Source of the DNA: Rachicladosporium sp. CCFEE 5018
Lineage: Eukaryota > Ascomycota > Dothideomycetes > Cladosporiales > Cladosporiaceae
Length of the DNA stretch: 64,000 nucleotides
Assembly: GCA_002077045.2 (NCBI GenBank)
Contig: KZ111141.1
Coordinates: 979,183-1,043,182, forward strand
Direction: 5' to 3'
Under the pieces are notes generated by a model that saw only the letters and a list, made by a program, of their open reading frames with translations, was not told where the DNA came from and made no database searches. Shown here in pieces: positions 46,601-58,427 of this stretch (the first letter of the stretch is position 1; each line of letters begins with the position of its first letter). Position numbers and translations under genes: made by a program.

Positions 46601-46961
46601 AAGGCGGACGAATGAAGGAGACACAAGCAATCAACAAGTCGTTGAGCAGTCTAGGCGATGTGATCGCTGCGCTTGCTGGGAAGGGCCCGGGAGGAGAGAG
46701 TCATGTGCCGTATCGGAATTCGAAGGTCAGTCTGCTCACTTCCTGTCCTTGCGGCGCTTGCGTTTACTGACTTTCGCGATCTAGCTTACTTACCTCCTAC
46801 AATCATCCCTCGGAGGCACGGCGCCCAACGGCAAGAGCTCGAGAACGCTGATGCTGTTGCATTTGAGTCCGTTGAAGGAGCACTGGCAGGAGAGCAGAGG
46901 GAGTCTGCTGTTTGGAAGTAAGGTGCATGGGACGCATCTCGGGGCTGCGAAGAAGAAGTAG
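43615..46961 (+). CDS. Kinesin-14, C-terminal motor (copy B)
   Basis: Exons 43615-43807, 43865-44757, 44811-44904, 44957-46725 and 46785-46961 give 1,041 aa. Only a handful of substitutions separate it from copy A, at the extreme N-terminus (ENM to EIL, GMM to GTM, KVPG to KLPG) and in the motor (GWG to GWE, PPV to PPA, LKT to LKA, GLG to GPG, HIG to HLG). All nucleotide-binding motifs are intact. From about 43800 to 45683 no difference from copy A was seen, introns included. Confidence 0.92.
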
Positions 46962-49185
46962 GTTACGCATCAGCTAGGGAGTAAGCTGCACTGTAGGACA
47001 CTGGTACTTAGGAGATGTATGGCGAGGTCGTGGGACATCTAACCGTTCCTGGACCGCGTTCAATTACATGTATGCACGATAAGGGAAACATCGTAATGGT
47101 GTTTGATGGAAAGGACGAAGAGTTGAGCCTTAGATGCCCTTGCTGCTCGTTAGCAGCTTTTTACTACGCACTCCCAGGAATCTGGACGTTTCCCATGCCA
47201 CTATCGACCGCTCCACGACTGTGAGCTGTTAGTTGAACCGCCATGATGAGGGAGGCACCCCTTAGATCCACTCAAGTCGATCAGCTGACACTGACTCTCA
47301 CCAACACTTCATGTTGTGGAGAAGACGTCGCGGTGCAGTGGATAGTAGCACAAGAAGACATCTGGAATGACGGAGAGAAGCGCAGAGACAACTGCTGCAC
47401 TGAAGACACAAGCGTTCGAGCCTTGGCAGCCTCGTTGCTCGAGATCCGTTAGAACACGACTTCCACTCAATCTTGACTTCACATCTACTTTTGCCATCAA
47501 GAGCCATGACTTGGAAACGTGACCTCCCGCACGGATTCGATAGCGGTGCAGACAAGCCTTTTGATCCCCTGCCCACGATTCGCGAAGCTCAGGCGAGACG
47601 GTTGCCAAGTGTCTCAAGAGCGTTTGGAAGCACGCCGTGGTTTGAGCAAATATGAGGAGCGCGTCTAGTACAAGTGTTTGGCCGCTGCTGATGTGAACTT
47701 CACCCTGCGTTCCTTGTGCTCAGTTTCGTCCATCACTTAGTCTTGAGCTCACTGCTGCCAACCTCACTGAGAGACTCGATCACGCTGACACCGATGCCGC
47801 TGACACCACGTCGGGGCCACGATCCTTCAGTTACGTACCGGATACCGCTCAAGCTCGATCTGGCCCGTGTTCGGGGTTACACACCGTTCCCTTGCGTCCA
47901 CTGCTGATACACTATGGGGAAAATGTAATATCTTACCTGCAAGCATCCGCCTACAGGCATCTGGTGAACGGCTCTGCGGCACTTTCGAGCATCGCATTGC
48001 CTGAACAGCAAAATCTCCGATGGCAGCGCGCAACGAAGCGTGCCGTACATCCTTGAAAATGTTGCGCTGCAATCAATTAATCTCCGGATGAGATCGACAC
48101 CTATCAGAACCGCCACAGCGGGGTACAAGCTCACGTCGCTCAGGGCTGATGTTCCGCTACACGTTGACTTTGGCCCGTCGTCGTGAAGCCAGATCCCAGC
48201 GATAACGTGAGCAGCTAGCAAGGAACTACGGCTTACCCCAACGGTATTGAATGGTACGTACTAAACCTCACGGCACTGGCACGCCTTCCAAGTGGGCGCT
48301 GGAATTAATCCGCTTGGTCGCTTGTGCTAGCCGCATGATCTCAATCGTCACCACCGGCGGAAAAGAGACGTTGCGTGAGATTTCTTGGCTAGACGCCTTC
48401 GCGCAACGCCCAAAAAGCTTGCCTGCGACCAGGCGTTCGCGCAAGGGCCACGACTGATCGGCGTGAGATGCGGAGAGTTTGATGACAGTCGAAGCTTGTC
48501 ACGAACATCACTTCGATTCGCTTCATGCGCCATATCAATCGCAGTCAATGACTAGATTGCAGTCAGCACAGCAATCTCTTCGACATCACTCGTCAGCATT
48601 GACAGAAATACATAAAACAGCTACAGTGGAGCCCAGTCCGGCTGATGCTGACAGCTGCAGGCACAACAGCGTCGATCGCACACTACGATCCAGGTACCAC
48701 GAGCATTGCCAGGGGGCCAAGTCACATTCGTTGTGGCGCTCCCGCGGCTTGCTGATTGATATCGCCACACGTCGCTTCCAATTTGGTAGTTCTCAAAGTA
48801 GCTTGTGCTGTAGCTCAATGGCTCTCCCTGCGCTACCGGGAGGCGCTAAGTGTACAGGGATACGCCTTTATTGCCTGTGACTTCGTCTCACATACTTCGA
48901 GAATCTGGGGCCACCTGGGGCAGGCTCTTCAACACGTGGAGATTTGCTGTGCCTCAGCCGCGAGACCCGGATTAGGGACATGCTCGCGATGTAGAAGGTG
49001 AAGGTTTGTGCCGATCTGACGGGCGGCGGATGCTTGGTAAATAACTCTTTCAGCCCTTTTCTCCTTCCCTCGTGGTTACTTGAGTCGGGCAGACCCATTG
49101 ATTGTTTCCTTGGTCCCAGTTGCACGACCTCTCATTGCACGACTTCGACAGCAGCGGATAGTCCCATTGTGCATCGCCTGCCAAT
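46962..49185. other. Long intergenic region upstream of laccase (copy B)
   Basis: 2.2 kb, counterpart of 25211-27433. No supported gene. Scattered substitutions and 1-3 nt indels relative to copy A. Confidence 0.6.
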
Positions 49186-51234
49186 ATGGGGTTCGTTTCA
49201 GGAATCTTCACAGCAGTGATTGCGGCGACAGCAGTAGCTGTGAGCGCGGAGCCAGGACGTCCTTCTCAGAAGTTCGGGCATCATCGTTCGCCTCCTCTTC
49301 CTCAGTGGAAGACTAATGGTAAAGATCAATCATGAAGATCCCTCTTCAAGCGCTTTGCGCGCTAACACCTCATAACCACACAGGCGCCAGCACTTGGGGC
49401 ACCCTCAACCAACCTCCTCTGCCGCCATTTATCAATGGACCCAAGCCCGGTGGAAGTCCGTTCCCTTGGGGAGGGCGGACCTGCGAGAATACCAATCCCT
49501 ACCAGTCGAAGGATATCCCGTACACTGGTATGACGCGGTACTATGACTGGACTGTGACCAACACGACTCTTGCGCCTGACGGAGTCATGACTCCTGCACT
49601 TGTCGTCAATGGGCAATTTCCAGGGCCTCTCATCGAGGCGAACTGGGGAGACGAGATTGTTGTAAACGTGCACAACGCGTGAGTGACCATAAATGGAGAG
49701 ACTTAGGCTTGCGAATCCGCTAATAAGCATGCAGCCTTGAGACCGAAGGTACAGCGATCCATTGGCACGGTTTCTTGCAGTCCGGTACCCCTTGGTACGA
49801 TGGTGTCCCGACTGTCTCGCAATGCCCGATCGCTCCGGGGCACACGTTCACCTACAAGTTCCGCGCTGAGCTGTACGGTGTGACTTGGTGGCACGGCCAC
49901 TACAGCTCGCAATGTAAGCATGATGTATGTGAATGAGTAGAACATGACTAACAAGCGCAGACGTCAACGGCCTTGCTGGTCCGATCGTCGTCCACGGCCC
50001 CAAGACCCACGATTACGATATCGATATCGGCCCAGTCATGCTCTCAGATTGGTTCCACAGCTACTACTTGTCCCTGCTGGAGCAAATTTACCATGCCGCG
50101 CCGACTGGTCCCATCCTCCCGCCTATGGCCGACAATATGCTGATCAACGGCAAGGCCAACTACCCCTGCAACGCAACCAAAGCTGCTTGCACACCGAATG
50201 CTGGCTTGGCTTCGTTCAAGTTCAAGACTAGCAAGAGGCATCTCCTCCGTCTGATCAACCACTCTGCAGAGGCTATTATCTTCTTCAGCATCGACGGCTA
50301 CAAGTTGACGGTCGTGTCGAATGACTTCGTCCCGCTTGTGCCTTACCAGACTGATCTCATTACGCTGTCCGTCGGCCAGCGCACTGAGGTCATCGTCCAA
50401 GGTGGGAATGACCCGCACGAGGCTGTCTGGATGCGCATCACCGAGGGTCTTTCTGGTCTCGGTCCCCCTGGTAACACAGGCTGCAGCTTGAACACCGGTG
50501 TCGCTTACGAGACTACCGCTTCGATCTACTATGAACAAGCCGACACCACCGTCGACCCCGTCACCACATCCAGCATCGACCCAAGCCGCTACCTCTTCCC
50601 CAACGCCTGCGGCAACAACGACCTCTCCACCACCGTCCCGGCCTTTGTCATGCCCGCCAACGACCCCGAAGTGACCCTCAACTTTTTAATGACTGGGAAT
50701 TACAACAGTACAGGCGAGTTCGTGTGGTACATGAACAACGTCACCTACCAAGGCGATCTCAACGACCCGCTCTTCCTTGACGCCAAGCTCGGCAAGACCG
50801 ACTTCAAGCCCACTGACCAAGTCATCAATCTCGGCACCGCCAAGTCCGTCCGCATCGTCTTGACTTCCGTTGGCTTCCCAGCTTCCCACCCCATGCACAT
50901 CCACGGCCACAACTTCTACGTTCTCGCTGAGGGTCTCGGATCTTGGGACGGCAAGACGATCGTCAACCAGGCCAACCCGCAGCGTCGCGATGTCCAGCTT
51001 ATCCGACCCAACGGCTATCTGGTTGTCCAGATCGATCTAGAGAACCCGGGCATGTGGCCATTCCATTGCCATGTGGCTTGGCATGCGTCCGAGGGCATGA
51101 ACATCAATATCTTGGAGCAGGTGCCCACCATTATCAATGATCTGCAGGTCCCGGCGACGATCGCTGAGGGCTGCAGAGAGTGGTGGAGCTGGACTAATGT
51201 CAATGTTGTGGATCAGATCGATTCTGGATTGTAG
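49186..51234 (+). CDS. Ascomycete laccase (copy B, intact)
   Basis: Four exons, 49186-49318, 49384-49678, 49735-49913 and 49961-51234, sum to 1,881 nt, 626 aa. A signal peptide indicates secretion. The four copper-binding motifs are IHWHG, TWWHGHYS, HPMHIHGHNF and WPFHCHVAWHASEGM. The residue ten after the type-1 Cys is Met, the axial position, which usually goes with lower redox potential. The last four residues are DSGL, the C-terminal plug of ascomycete laccases. Several N-x-S/T glycosylation sites are visible. Likely oxidises phenols outside the cell or takes part in pigment formation; which one cannot be told. All introns are 47-65 nt. Confidence 0.93.
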
Positions 51235-52038
51235 ATGCAGCTGTGCGAGGTTGGGCAAGGCAAAAACGCATATATATCTTTCGTATTTCTGAAGCCTTTG
51301 GTAATGTCAATGTAGACTAGACTAGTGAGACATACTGTCGTTTACGAAATGTGTGCACCATAAACACCAAGTACCTTCATGTCTCTAGCATTCTGAAACG
51401 AGGGTATTGCTCTGATCAGGTTATCCGAGGCAGTGTAACGCTGGGTTTCGGTTTCGTGATAGACAAGAACCCAGAGCAAGGCATTGAACAACCTGATACT
51501 CTCGCTCTCGTACTAGCATCAAGTGGTAATACACCATTGCAGCTGCACTTATGGCCGCACAGGAAGATCAGACTCTTGGAGCGGGGATCCGATGCCTTCT
51601 GCTGCACCATTTGAGCTCTCATCAATGGGCTGAGCGGTCTAGATCGCATCCGGAGAATCAGGGCGTCGTCCTTTGATAAGTTTATGGTACGCCGGCGCTC
51701 GACCTGACGTATTGTCATCACAATGCGCTTTACCATATCGTAGACCATTTCACCGGGTGAAGTCCCCGAAGTCCCGATGACTGAGGACTTGCCACTCATA
51801 TCCAAGCAGTTATCAGCACTTTCTCCACTTTCATACTACAGTCCCATTCGACTTCATGAAGCGATGCTTAGGGATCTGCGTTCCGCGCTCTACTGACACA
51901 TTTTGATCGATATGACTGTCACTACTGCGCCTTGAACCTTGAGGCTGTGCGGCAATCTGCACTCTACTTCACCTGCTCCGAGCCTGCCTTACGTATCGTC
52001 AGTCTGCTTGTTCACAACGAAACCACACCGCCGACATC
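51235..52038. other. Intergenic between laccase and RING gene (copy B)
   Basis: 804 bp, counterpart of 29477-30294. Just upstream of the RING gene it lacks about 18 bp present in copy A (CTGCTCGTTCACTTCAGT-like partial tandem repeat near 30240). Nothing else recognised. Confidence 0.5.
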
Positions 52039-54765
52039 ATGGGTACCCTCACAGCCGACATGCCTCGGCTCCCTCACTACTGCCCCCACAAGCTCCCTAC
52101 TTCCTGCCGGCTCACCTCCCTCCCAAATTGCTGCGCCTGCGCCGACGAACGGCCCCATGCCGCCTCTTACAGCACCTACATCGACGGCGTCGGTTTTGTG
52201 CAACGCGGCAAGCGATGGCAGAGGTACTGCTGGTTCTGCAAAGAGTTCTGGGAGAACCGTGTTGAGGCTAGTGGGTTGAGGTTCGGGCAGACTAAGGTGC
52301 CTGAGGTGCCGGATCAAAGTGGGTTCTTGGAGCGGTGGTATGAGTTTCATGCCGGGTGGAGGATTGAACGGGGCGAGGATGGTGAGGAGCGGAGGGTGAA
52401 GATTGAGGGGGAGGAGTTGAAGGAAGTTGCGCCGGGAGTGTTGCCGAGGACGGTGGAGGAGATGAGGGAGGGTAGAGAGAGGAGCGAGGTGGAGGCGAGC
52501 GCGAGGGCTGAATTGCAGCTTGCGGTTGCTGAGGAGACGCCAAGTGGACCGAACTTGGAGGAGACGCTGGACCAACTCTTCGAGAGTGCTGAAGCCGAGA
52601 CTGAGGCTGAGCAGTTGGCGTCTGCGGCTACTCTACGAAGGGCAAATGTCCATGCCCAAGCGATGGTGGCGACCGGCTCGAGAAACTCAAACTATCAGTC
52701 TCGACGCATAGCAGCGTTGAGACGAGAATTGCATCGTATGCGCAACGGCATAGAGCGGGTTATCTCAGGCCTTCGTGATTTAGGCGAGACTGTGCCTGAC
52801 GCTACGGACGCTACGAGTCGACTGACAAGCTTGGGCGAAACACTGGACGATATCGCTGGAGTACCTTCCGGCGATAGGGCGGAGTTGGCGATACGCAGCG
52901 TCAACGATTTGACGAATGGAGTCGCAGCAACCCAAGCCGATCGCGCGGCAGCTACCGTACAGGCTCGTGTCGATGAAGCCAGAGATCACATGAACGAGGC
53001 GAGGCGTATGCGCGATCAAGTTGCAGCTGAGCTCGATGTTGCAGAACAAGAGTTTCGCACTTCACAGCAGCGTCTACAGCAGCTCCAACGCGATCAGAGG
53101 ACGCAGGAAAATTATACACGGATCTTTGGCACGCGTGAGGAAATGCTTGCGCAAGGCGATGAGTGGGAGAGCCCGATCGGAGGCATGTTCAACAGAGCTA
53201 TGGAGCGATTTCAAGCAGCAGAGACAGTACGACGTGACCAGCGAACTTTGCGCCAGGTCCTTGCCGACGAGCAGCAGACGGGTGGGGAGGATGGACTCTT
53301 CAGTTCGAGCGTGTATGAGAGTCCGGAAGGGACCGATGTCTGGAGCGTGCCTCTGCCGCCGAGGCTTGTGCAGAACGGGACATCGAATACTACACATCTT
53401 ATGGGAACTGCGCGTGATGAGGTGTTTGCTGGACAGGACCTTACCGATATGCTGCACGAAATAGCTGACCCTGATGAAGACGACGATGCAGGTCAGCATA
53501 GCTCCCTTAGCTCACGCTTCACGACCCGAGAGAACTTCCCACGCAGTATGCTACGCCACGCTCCACGGAGACGCCGTCTAGGGCCGCAGCTGGATCCGAA
53601 CAGGGTATGTGCGCCCTTCTCTTCGACGAGCGAAGACGACCGCCAAGACTTTGTAGCCTTACTATGGGGACTACACGGCCCAGCGCAGCAGATCCGCCAG
53701 AACCTAGGTCTGTCACTGGAAGTGGTCGAGCAAGCTATATACGAATGTGGCCGTGTATCGGAAGGTCCTGACTGGGAAAGTCGCATCACATTCATGCTTG
53801 ACGGTGTCAGACTGGAGAACCTGCTGTTGCTGGACGATCTGGTGTGGACATCGATGCTGCCCGCAAAGCGACTCATACGAGCGCGCAATAACGACTACAG
53901 GGTTGTCTTCTCCTGCGACGCAGACACGCATTACGAAGAGTTCGATCGCGGTAACATCGAGCTCATGGCCGAGGCATTCCAGATGAGCGCGAACGTCCGC
54001 CGAGCCAGTCGACTATTCGCTCCAGAGCAATTGCGGATGCTGTATCGGCTGCAGAGAGGCGAGCGCGAAGCAAGCGACCGCGAGATACTGGGTGATATGA
54101 TGCGTGATCGCACCGCCCTGGAGCTAGCGACGAACGTGCATCGCGAGCACTACGCTGGCATGACGACGGCGCAGATTCACCACCTCGACGGCTTGCGTGG
54201 TGATCATCGACAGGCCGCGCGGGAAGGGTCTTTCTCTCGGGAGGGGCTCGACGGGCAGCGTGTTGCATCGCGTGGTGTCGCTTTAGCGGCAGCCCGTGCA
54301 GCTGTACAGGCGGGCTTGGACCGGCCACGTACTCTGGACGAGGATGCGCCCGCTCTGCTTGACCAAAGTCAAGCGCAGCATGAACGGCGCCTTGCTCGTA
54401 TTGAGCTATTGTCCAGCACACGCGCAAGGCTCCCGAATGACACGAGGTCTGATGGTACCATGTCTGAGCCCGATGACTCCGAGGCTGAGGAGTCAGATGA
54501 CGGCAAAGGACTCGATGCACGCGATACTGGACGCCCGGAGCCAAAGACCGACGAAGAAATGACCGTCAAGCTTGAGTGTCGAGTCTGCTATAGTCAGGTC
54601 GCTGATGTGGCGTGCTTGCCGTGCGGGCATTTGACATTCTGCTCGTGGTGCTCGGAGCAGCATAGCCCTGTCATGAATCATGATCGGACTAGACCGAGGA
54701 GAGCGGCAAGTTGTCCGGTATGTCGGAAGGGGATTAGGCAGAAGGTGAAGATCTACCGTGCGTAG
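52039..54765 (+). CDS. C-terminal RING-finger protein (copy B)
   Basis: 908 aa, intronless, same length as copy A. The N-terminal Cys-rich region and the RING (CRVC, LPCGHLTFCSWC, CPVC) are intact. Substitutions are scattered (for example TRVPEV to TKVPEV, HLMESA to HLMGTA, HGRAQH to HGPAQQ). Confidence 0.85.
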   Translation: MGTLTADMPRLPHYCPHKLPTSCRLTSLPNCCACADERPHAASYSTYIDGVGFVQRGKRWQRYCWFCKEFWENRVEASGLRFGQTKVPEVPDQSGFLERWYEFHAGWRIERGEDGEERRVKIEGEELKEVAPGVLPRTVEEMREGRERSEVEASARAELQLAVAEETPSGPNLEETLDQLFESAEAETEAEQLASAATLRRANVHAQAMVATGSRNSNYQSRRIAALRRELHRMRNGIERVISGLRDLGETVPDATDATSRLTSLGETLDDIAGVPSGDRAELAIRSVNDLTNGVAATQADRAAATVQARVDEARDHMNEARRMRDQVAAELDVAEQEFRTSQQRLQQLQRDQRTQENYTRIFGTREEMLAQGDEWESPIGGMFNRAMERFQAAETVRRDQRTLRQVLADEQQTGGEDGLFSSSVYESPEGTDVWSVPLPPRLVQNGTSNTTHLMGTARDEVFAGQDLTDMLHEIADPDEDDDAGQHSSLSSRFTTRENFPRSMLRHAPRRRRLGPQLDPNRVCAPFSSTSEDDRQDFVALLWGLHGPAQQIRQNLGLSLEVVEQAIYECGRVSEGPDWESRITFMLDGVRLENLLLLDDLVWTSMLPAKRLIRARNNDYRVVFSCDADTHYEEFDRGNIELMAEAFQMSANVRRASRLFAPEQLRMLYRLQRGEREASDREILGDMMRDRTALELATNVHREHYAGMTTAQIHHLDGLRGDHRQAAREGSFSREGLDGQRVASRGVALAAARAAVQAGLDRPRTLDEDAPALLDQSQAQHERRLARIELLSSTRARLPNDTRSDGTMSEPDDSEAEESDDGKGLDARDTGRPEPKTDEEMTVKLECRVCYSQVADVACLPCGHLTFCSWCSEQHSPVMNHDRTRPRRAASCPVCRKGIRQKVKIYRA

Positions 54766-55381
54766 AGCATGCCTGGCTTGGAAGACCATAAAGTCACGAT
54801 ATTAGCCTTGCATCCTCTAGCACGTCACGCTCAATATTGCATCTCTACTGTCCCGAACGTTTGAAGGTCCTTTATGCTCAAAACGACCGCGCCGCAACAG
54901 TGATCTTGATGTGAGATCGCGAGCGAGAGAACGCAATAATCAGTCGACAACAGGACTCCCTACTCGTATGTCTCTTCCATCGGCACATGCTGCACATGCG
55001 CTCGACAGGCTGGGGACCTTGGGAGATCCAGACCAGCTTGACGTTCACGACACGGCTCCTCCCGTCGCTGCAAGCGGACAACCTCACTTTATGCACCATA
55101 AGCCATGCAACTTGATCTCATCCCACTTCTGAATTTGTTCGGATGACAGTCGCTACCATACTTATACAGTTAAGTATCAACTGCGGTTATGACGAGTACT
55201 GCCGACTCGACTCCGAGCCAATAGCATTGTTCCGAGCCCGTTCCTCAGACGCACATGACCAGCATACAATGATCTCGATACTCTGTCGAGTCCAGTCCAG
55301 ACCACCAATACCACATATCTCGCTCTACCCTCCATGAGTCGATAATTTGCCTCGCTGTTTGATAGCAGTACTACCGCACCC
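54766..55381. other. Intergenic between RING gene and PIK1 (copy B)
   Basis: 616 bp, counterpart of 33022-33636. 3' UTR and PIK1 promoter by position. Confidence 0.5.
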
Positions 55382-58300
55382 ATGAGCTGGCAGCTCCTCT
55401 CCCGCTTCCTCGACTCGGAGCACTTCAACAAGGACCCGTCACTGACCGTCGCCTATCTTGCGCGCTACGCAGATCATGTCGGCATCCACTACGCACTTTG
55501 TTCGAAGCTGCGGACGTTCAGCTACGAGGAGATTGAGTTCTTCTTGCCACAATTATGCCACCTAATAGTCAGTGTGGACAATGAGAGCATGGCGTTGGAG
55601 GAGTTCGTGGTGGACTTATGTGAGGAAAGTGTAGGAGGGGCATTGCTGGTGAGTTTCACACTGAGCAGAGAGTAGCGACGGGGAGAGTGCTGACATGTCA
55701 AGGCAGACATTCTGGCTCTTCCAGACTTACTTGCATGATCTTTCCGCGAAGCCAGCGAGCGAGGCGTTCAGGACTTGTAGGCGGGTATACAATCGTGTAC
55801 AGAGTATCGTGTTCGGCGCGACGGATGCTGGAAGAAGAGATAGGATACACGAGAACGTACTGCCGGTGACTGTGCTATCAAGTCTGGTCATGGCGAGCGT
55901 AGGCATGCCTATATTGGCACAGGCTGCAATGCCCTTGGCGGTCGCGCAGGCTAGGAGACCGCGACCAATAGACCATGATCTGCCTGAGGTGGCTGCTGTG
56001 CAGAAGCTTGGCCGAAGTCATACGGTTACAGGGAGCACTACCGCGTCAAGACGAGCAGGAAATGCCGGCGAAGGAACCGATCCTGCTCGTAGGAAGACGC
56101 GCAGACCTGTAGCGTTACAATCCAGTGACATCACGTTATCCCGGACTCGGCCGAACTCTCCACGAATGGCCGCCTCACCAAGGCTAGCTGAGCTGCGAGA
56201 GCCTCCGACACATCGACACTCCCTTGCTGTAATGACACAGGAATTCGATGATTCTCTGAGCACCATGTCGCTCTCTGAACATCGGAAAGCTAGTGTCGGG
56301 AACCGACATGGACTTGTGTCTCCAGGCGTACCTCGAAGACCAAGCGAGCTGTCTAGACGGCACTCCACCGCGCCGCGCAACCTAGTTTCATCGACCATGA
56401 GTCGTGAGCACAAGACCAGGCTGCTGCGTCAGAACTACTTCCGCAGCGAAATGCAATTCTTGACAGCACTGGAGGGCATCTCATCACGTCTTGTAGCGGT
56501 GCCGAAACCAGCGCGACTCAGTGCACTGCGGGCTGAACTGGCTCTTGTTGGCCAAGACTTACCTGCCGAAGTCGATATACCACTCATATGTCCTCCGACA
56601 CTCGTTGACGGCACGGCTAGCAAAAGCAGACATCATCGTATCGTTCGACTAAATCCCGCAGAAGCGACCAGTCTGAATAGTGCTGCGAAGGTGCCCTACC
56701 TACTCATGCTTGAGATCATACACGATGACTTCGACTTCGATCCAGATAGTCAACAAAACGAGCAGCTTCTCGCTGCGCTCTTGTCCGATAAGGGTAAGAA
56801 GCAACGCAGGCTGTTCGACACTTCAGATGCTGCACGCGCTGAGCTGGAGCGCATGCAGTCGCCTCAAGAACGCGGTCGAGACGACAGTGTCTTCGAGCCA
56901 ACTTTAGGCGACCTCAGTAGTCCTGCTCTGTTGCAAGGACCCGATCATCGACCAAATGGCTCGAGCAGTCCTCGCGTTGGCACGTCCAACAGCGCGAGGG
57001 AGCCACCGCGGCTATCAAGTGGAGTCAGCACATTGTCTTCATCAGCCAGCATCGCGACGCCAAGAACTTCAGAGGGACCTATTACACGAGCTAGTACTCC
57101 AGGTGCGCGTCCCTCGGCTGCTGGCAAGAATCAGATTCCAGATCAAGCTGAGGTCTCCGCGTTGGCAACTCACATGCGCACTGCTGCACATATGCTGGCA
57201 CAGCTCGAGATGAGTGCTACGAAACGACCAAAGGCAGAAGTTGCATCTATCAAGGCTAAAATTATTGCCAGCATGCAGTCGCTTGAAGAGCAGAGCTTCT
57301 TGTCTGACGATGCACTTGCGTCTTCAAACTTCGACACAATGATTGCTAAGGCTGGGACCGCTGCTTCGAACGCAGAGCCCAATGACTTCGATGAGAGCGA
57401 GCTCGAGGTTGATACTGACCCCACCCTCACGGGCGGACGTGGCGCAGCTCGCATGGAGAACGACATGAAGACTGGTGGTGTCGAGCGCAAAGGTGACCGG
57501 GATGATCCATCGGCTGCTACCGTTGGCGAAGCGTGGGAGCAGAAAAAGGAGCGCATCCGCAAATCGTCACCCTACGGCTGGGTGAAAGGCTGGGATCTAC
57601 TTTCGGTGATCGTCAAAACTGGCGACGACCTCAGGCAGGAGGCTTTCGCATGTCAGCTGATCAACACCTGCTCGCGTATTTGGCAAGAGCGCGAGATTGA
57701 TGTCTGGGTGAAAGACATGCGCATCCTGGTCACTGGAGGAAGCTCGGGCATACTGGAGACGATCACCAACGCCATCTCGTTGCACTCGCTCAAACGCTCC
57801 CTGACTTTGGCAAGCATCGCGGCGAATCCCAACGCCCGAACTCGACCTATCGCCACATTGAAGGACCACTACGTCAAGACCTTCGGCTCAGCCGACAGCC
57901 CTGCCTACGTCAAATCAATCGACAATTTCGCCCAAAGTCTGGCAGCCTATAGCATCATCTGCTACATCCTGCAGCTGAAGGACAGACATAACGGCAACAT
58001 TTTGATCGACGCCGAAGGCCATGTCATCCACATCGACTTTGGCTTTATGCTCTCGAACTCTCCTGGCAGCATCGGCTTTGAAGCCGCACCGTTCAAGCTC
58101 ACGTTCGAGTATGTTGAATTGCTCGGTGGCATAGAGGGTCCAGCATTCATCCGCTTCAAAGAGCTGCTAAAGAACGCATTCCAGGCCTTGCGGCGAGATG
58201 CCGAGCGGATCGTCATGCTAGTCGAGCTCATGGGTAAGGAAAGTAGAATGGCATGTTTTGGCTCGGGGTTACCCAGCGTCGTGGCAGCATTGAGAGGGCG

Positions 58301-58427
58301 GTTCGTGCTTGAGAAAAGCGAAGAGCAGGCCAAGGAGTTCGTTGAAGGCTTGATTGAGAAAAGCGTGGGAAGTTACTTTACGAGGCTCTATGATACATTC
58401 CAGTATAGGACGCAGGGTATATACTAA
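55382..58427 (+). CDS. PIK1: Phosphatidylinositol 4-kinase PIK1 (complete)
   Basis: Exons 55382-55648 and 55707-58427 give 2,988 nt, 995 aa. The 58-nt intron has CTGAC ahead of its CAG and the junction reads GALL-TFWLFQTY. The N-terminal helical (lipid kinase unique) domain is followed by a long Ser/Pro-rich linker. The C-terminal PI3/4-kinase domain shows VIVK-TGDDLRQEAF, the catalytic loop LKDRHNGN and the metal-binding HIDFGF. The protein ends TFQYRTQGIY. PIK1/PI4KB makes PI4P at the Golgi and nucleus and is essential in yeast. Copy A supplies the same exon arrangement up to the gap. An ATG inside the intron (55695) also opens the frame but would lose the N-terminal domain. Confidence 0.95.

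Larger units (their letters stand above)
36179..57823 (+). repeat. Large duplicated segment, copy B (21,645 bp)
   Basis: Second copy of 14429-36078, same order and orientation, starting at the first base after the gap. Its right end runs without a break into the unique remainder of PIK1. Confidence 0.97.

Noticed and set aside
55695..55706. ATG inside the PIK1 intron as start of a 910-aa protein
   Set aside because: Using it drops the conserved N-terminal helical domain encoded by exon 1, which splices in phase; copy A has no ATG there (AAGTCAAGGCAG).
14429..57823. Long terminal repeats or a giant transposon as cause of the 21.65-kb duplication
   Set aside because: The segment holds only ordinary host genes, has no terminal repeats at its ends and no target-site duplication; its edges coincide with the gap.
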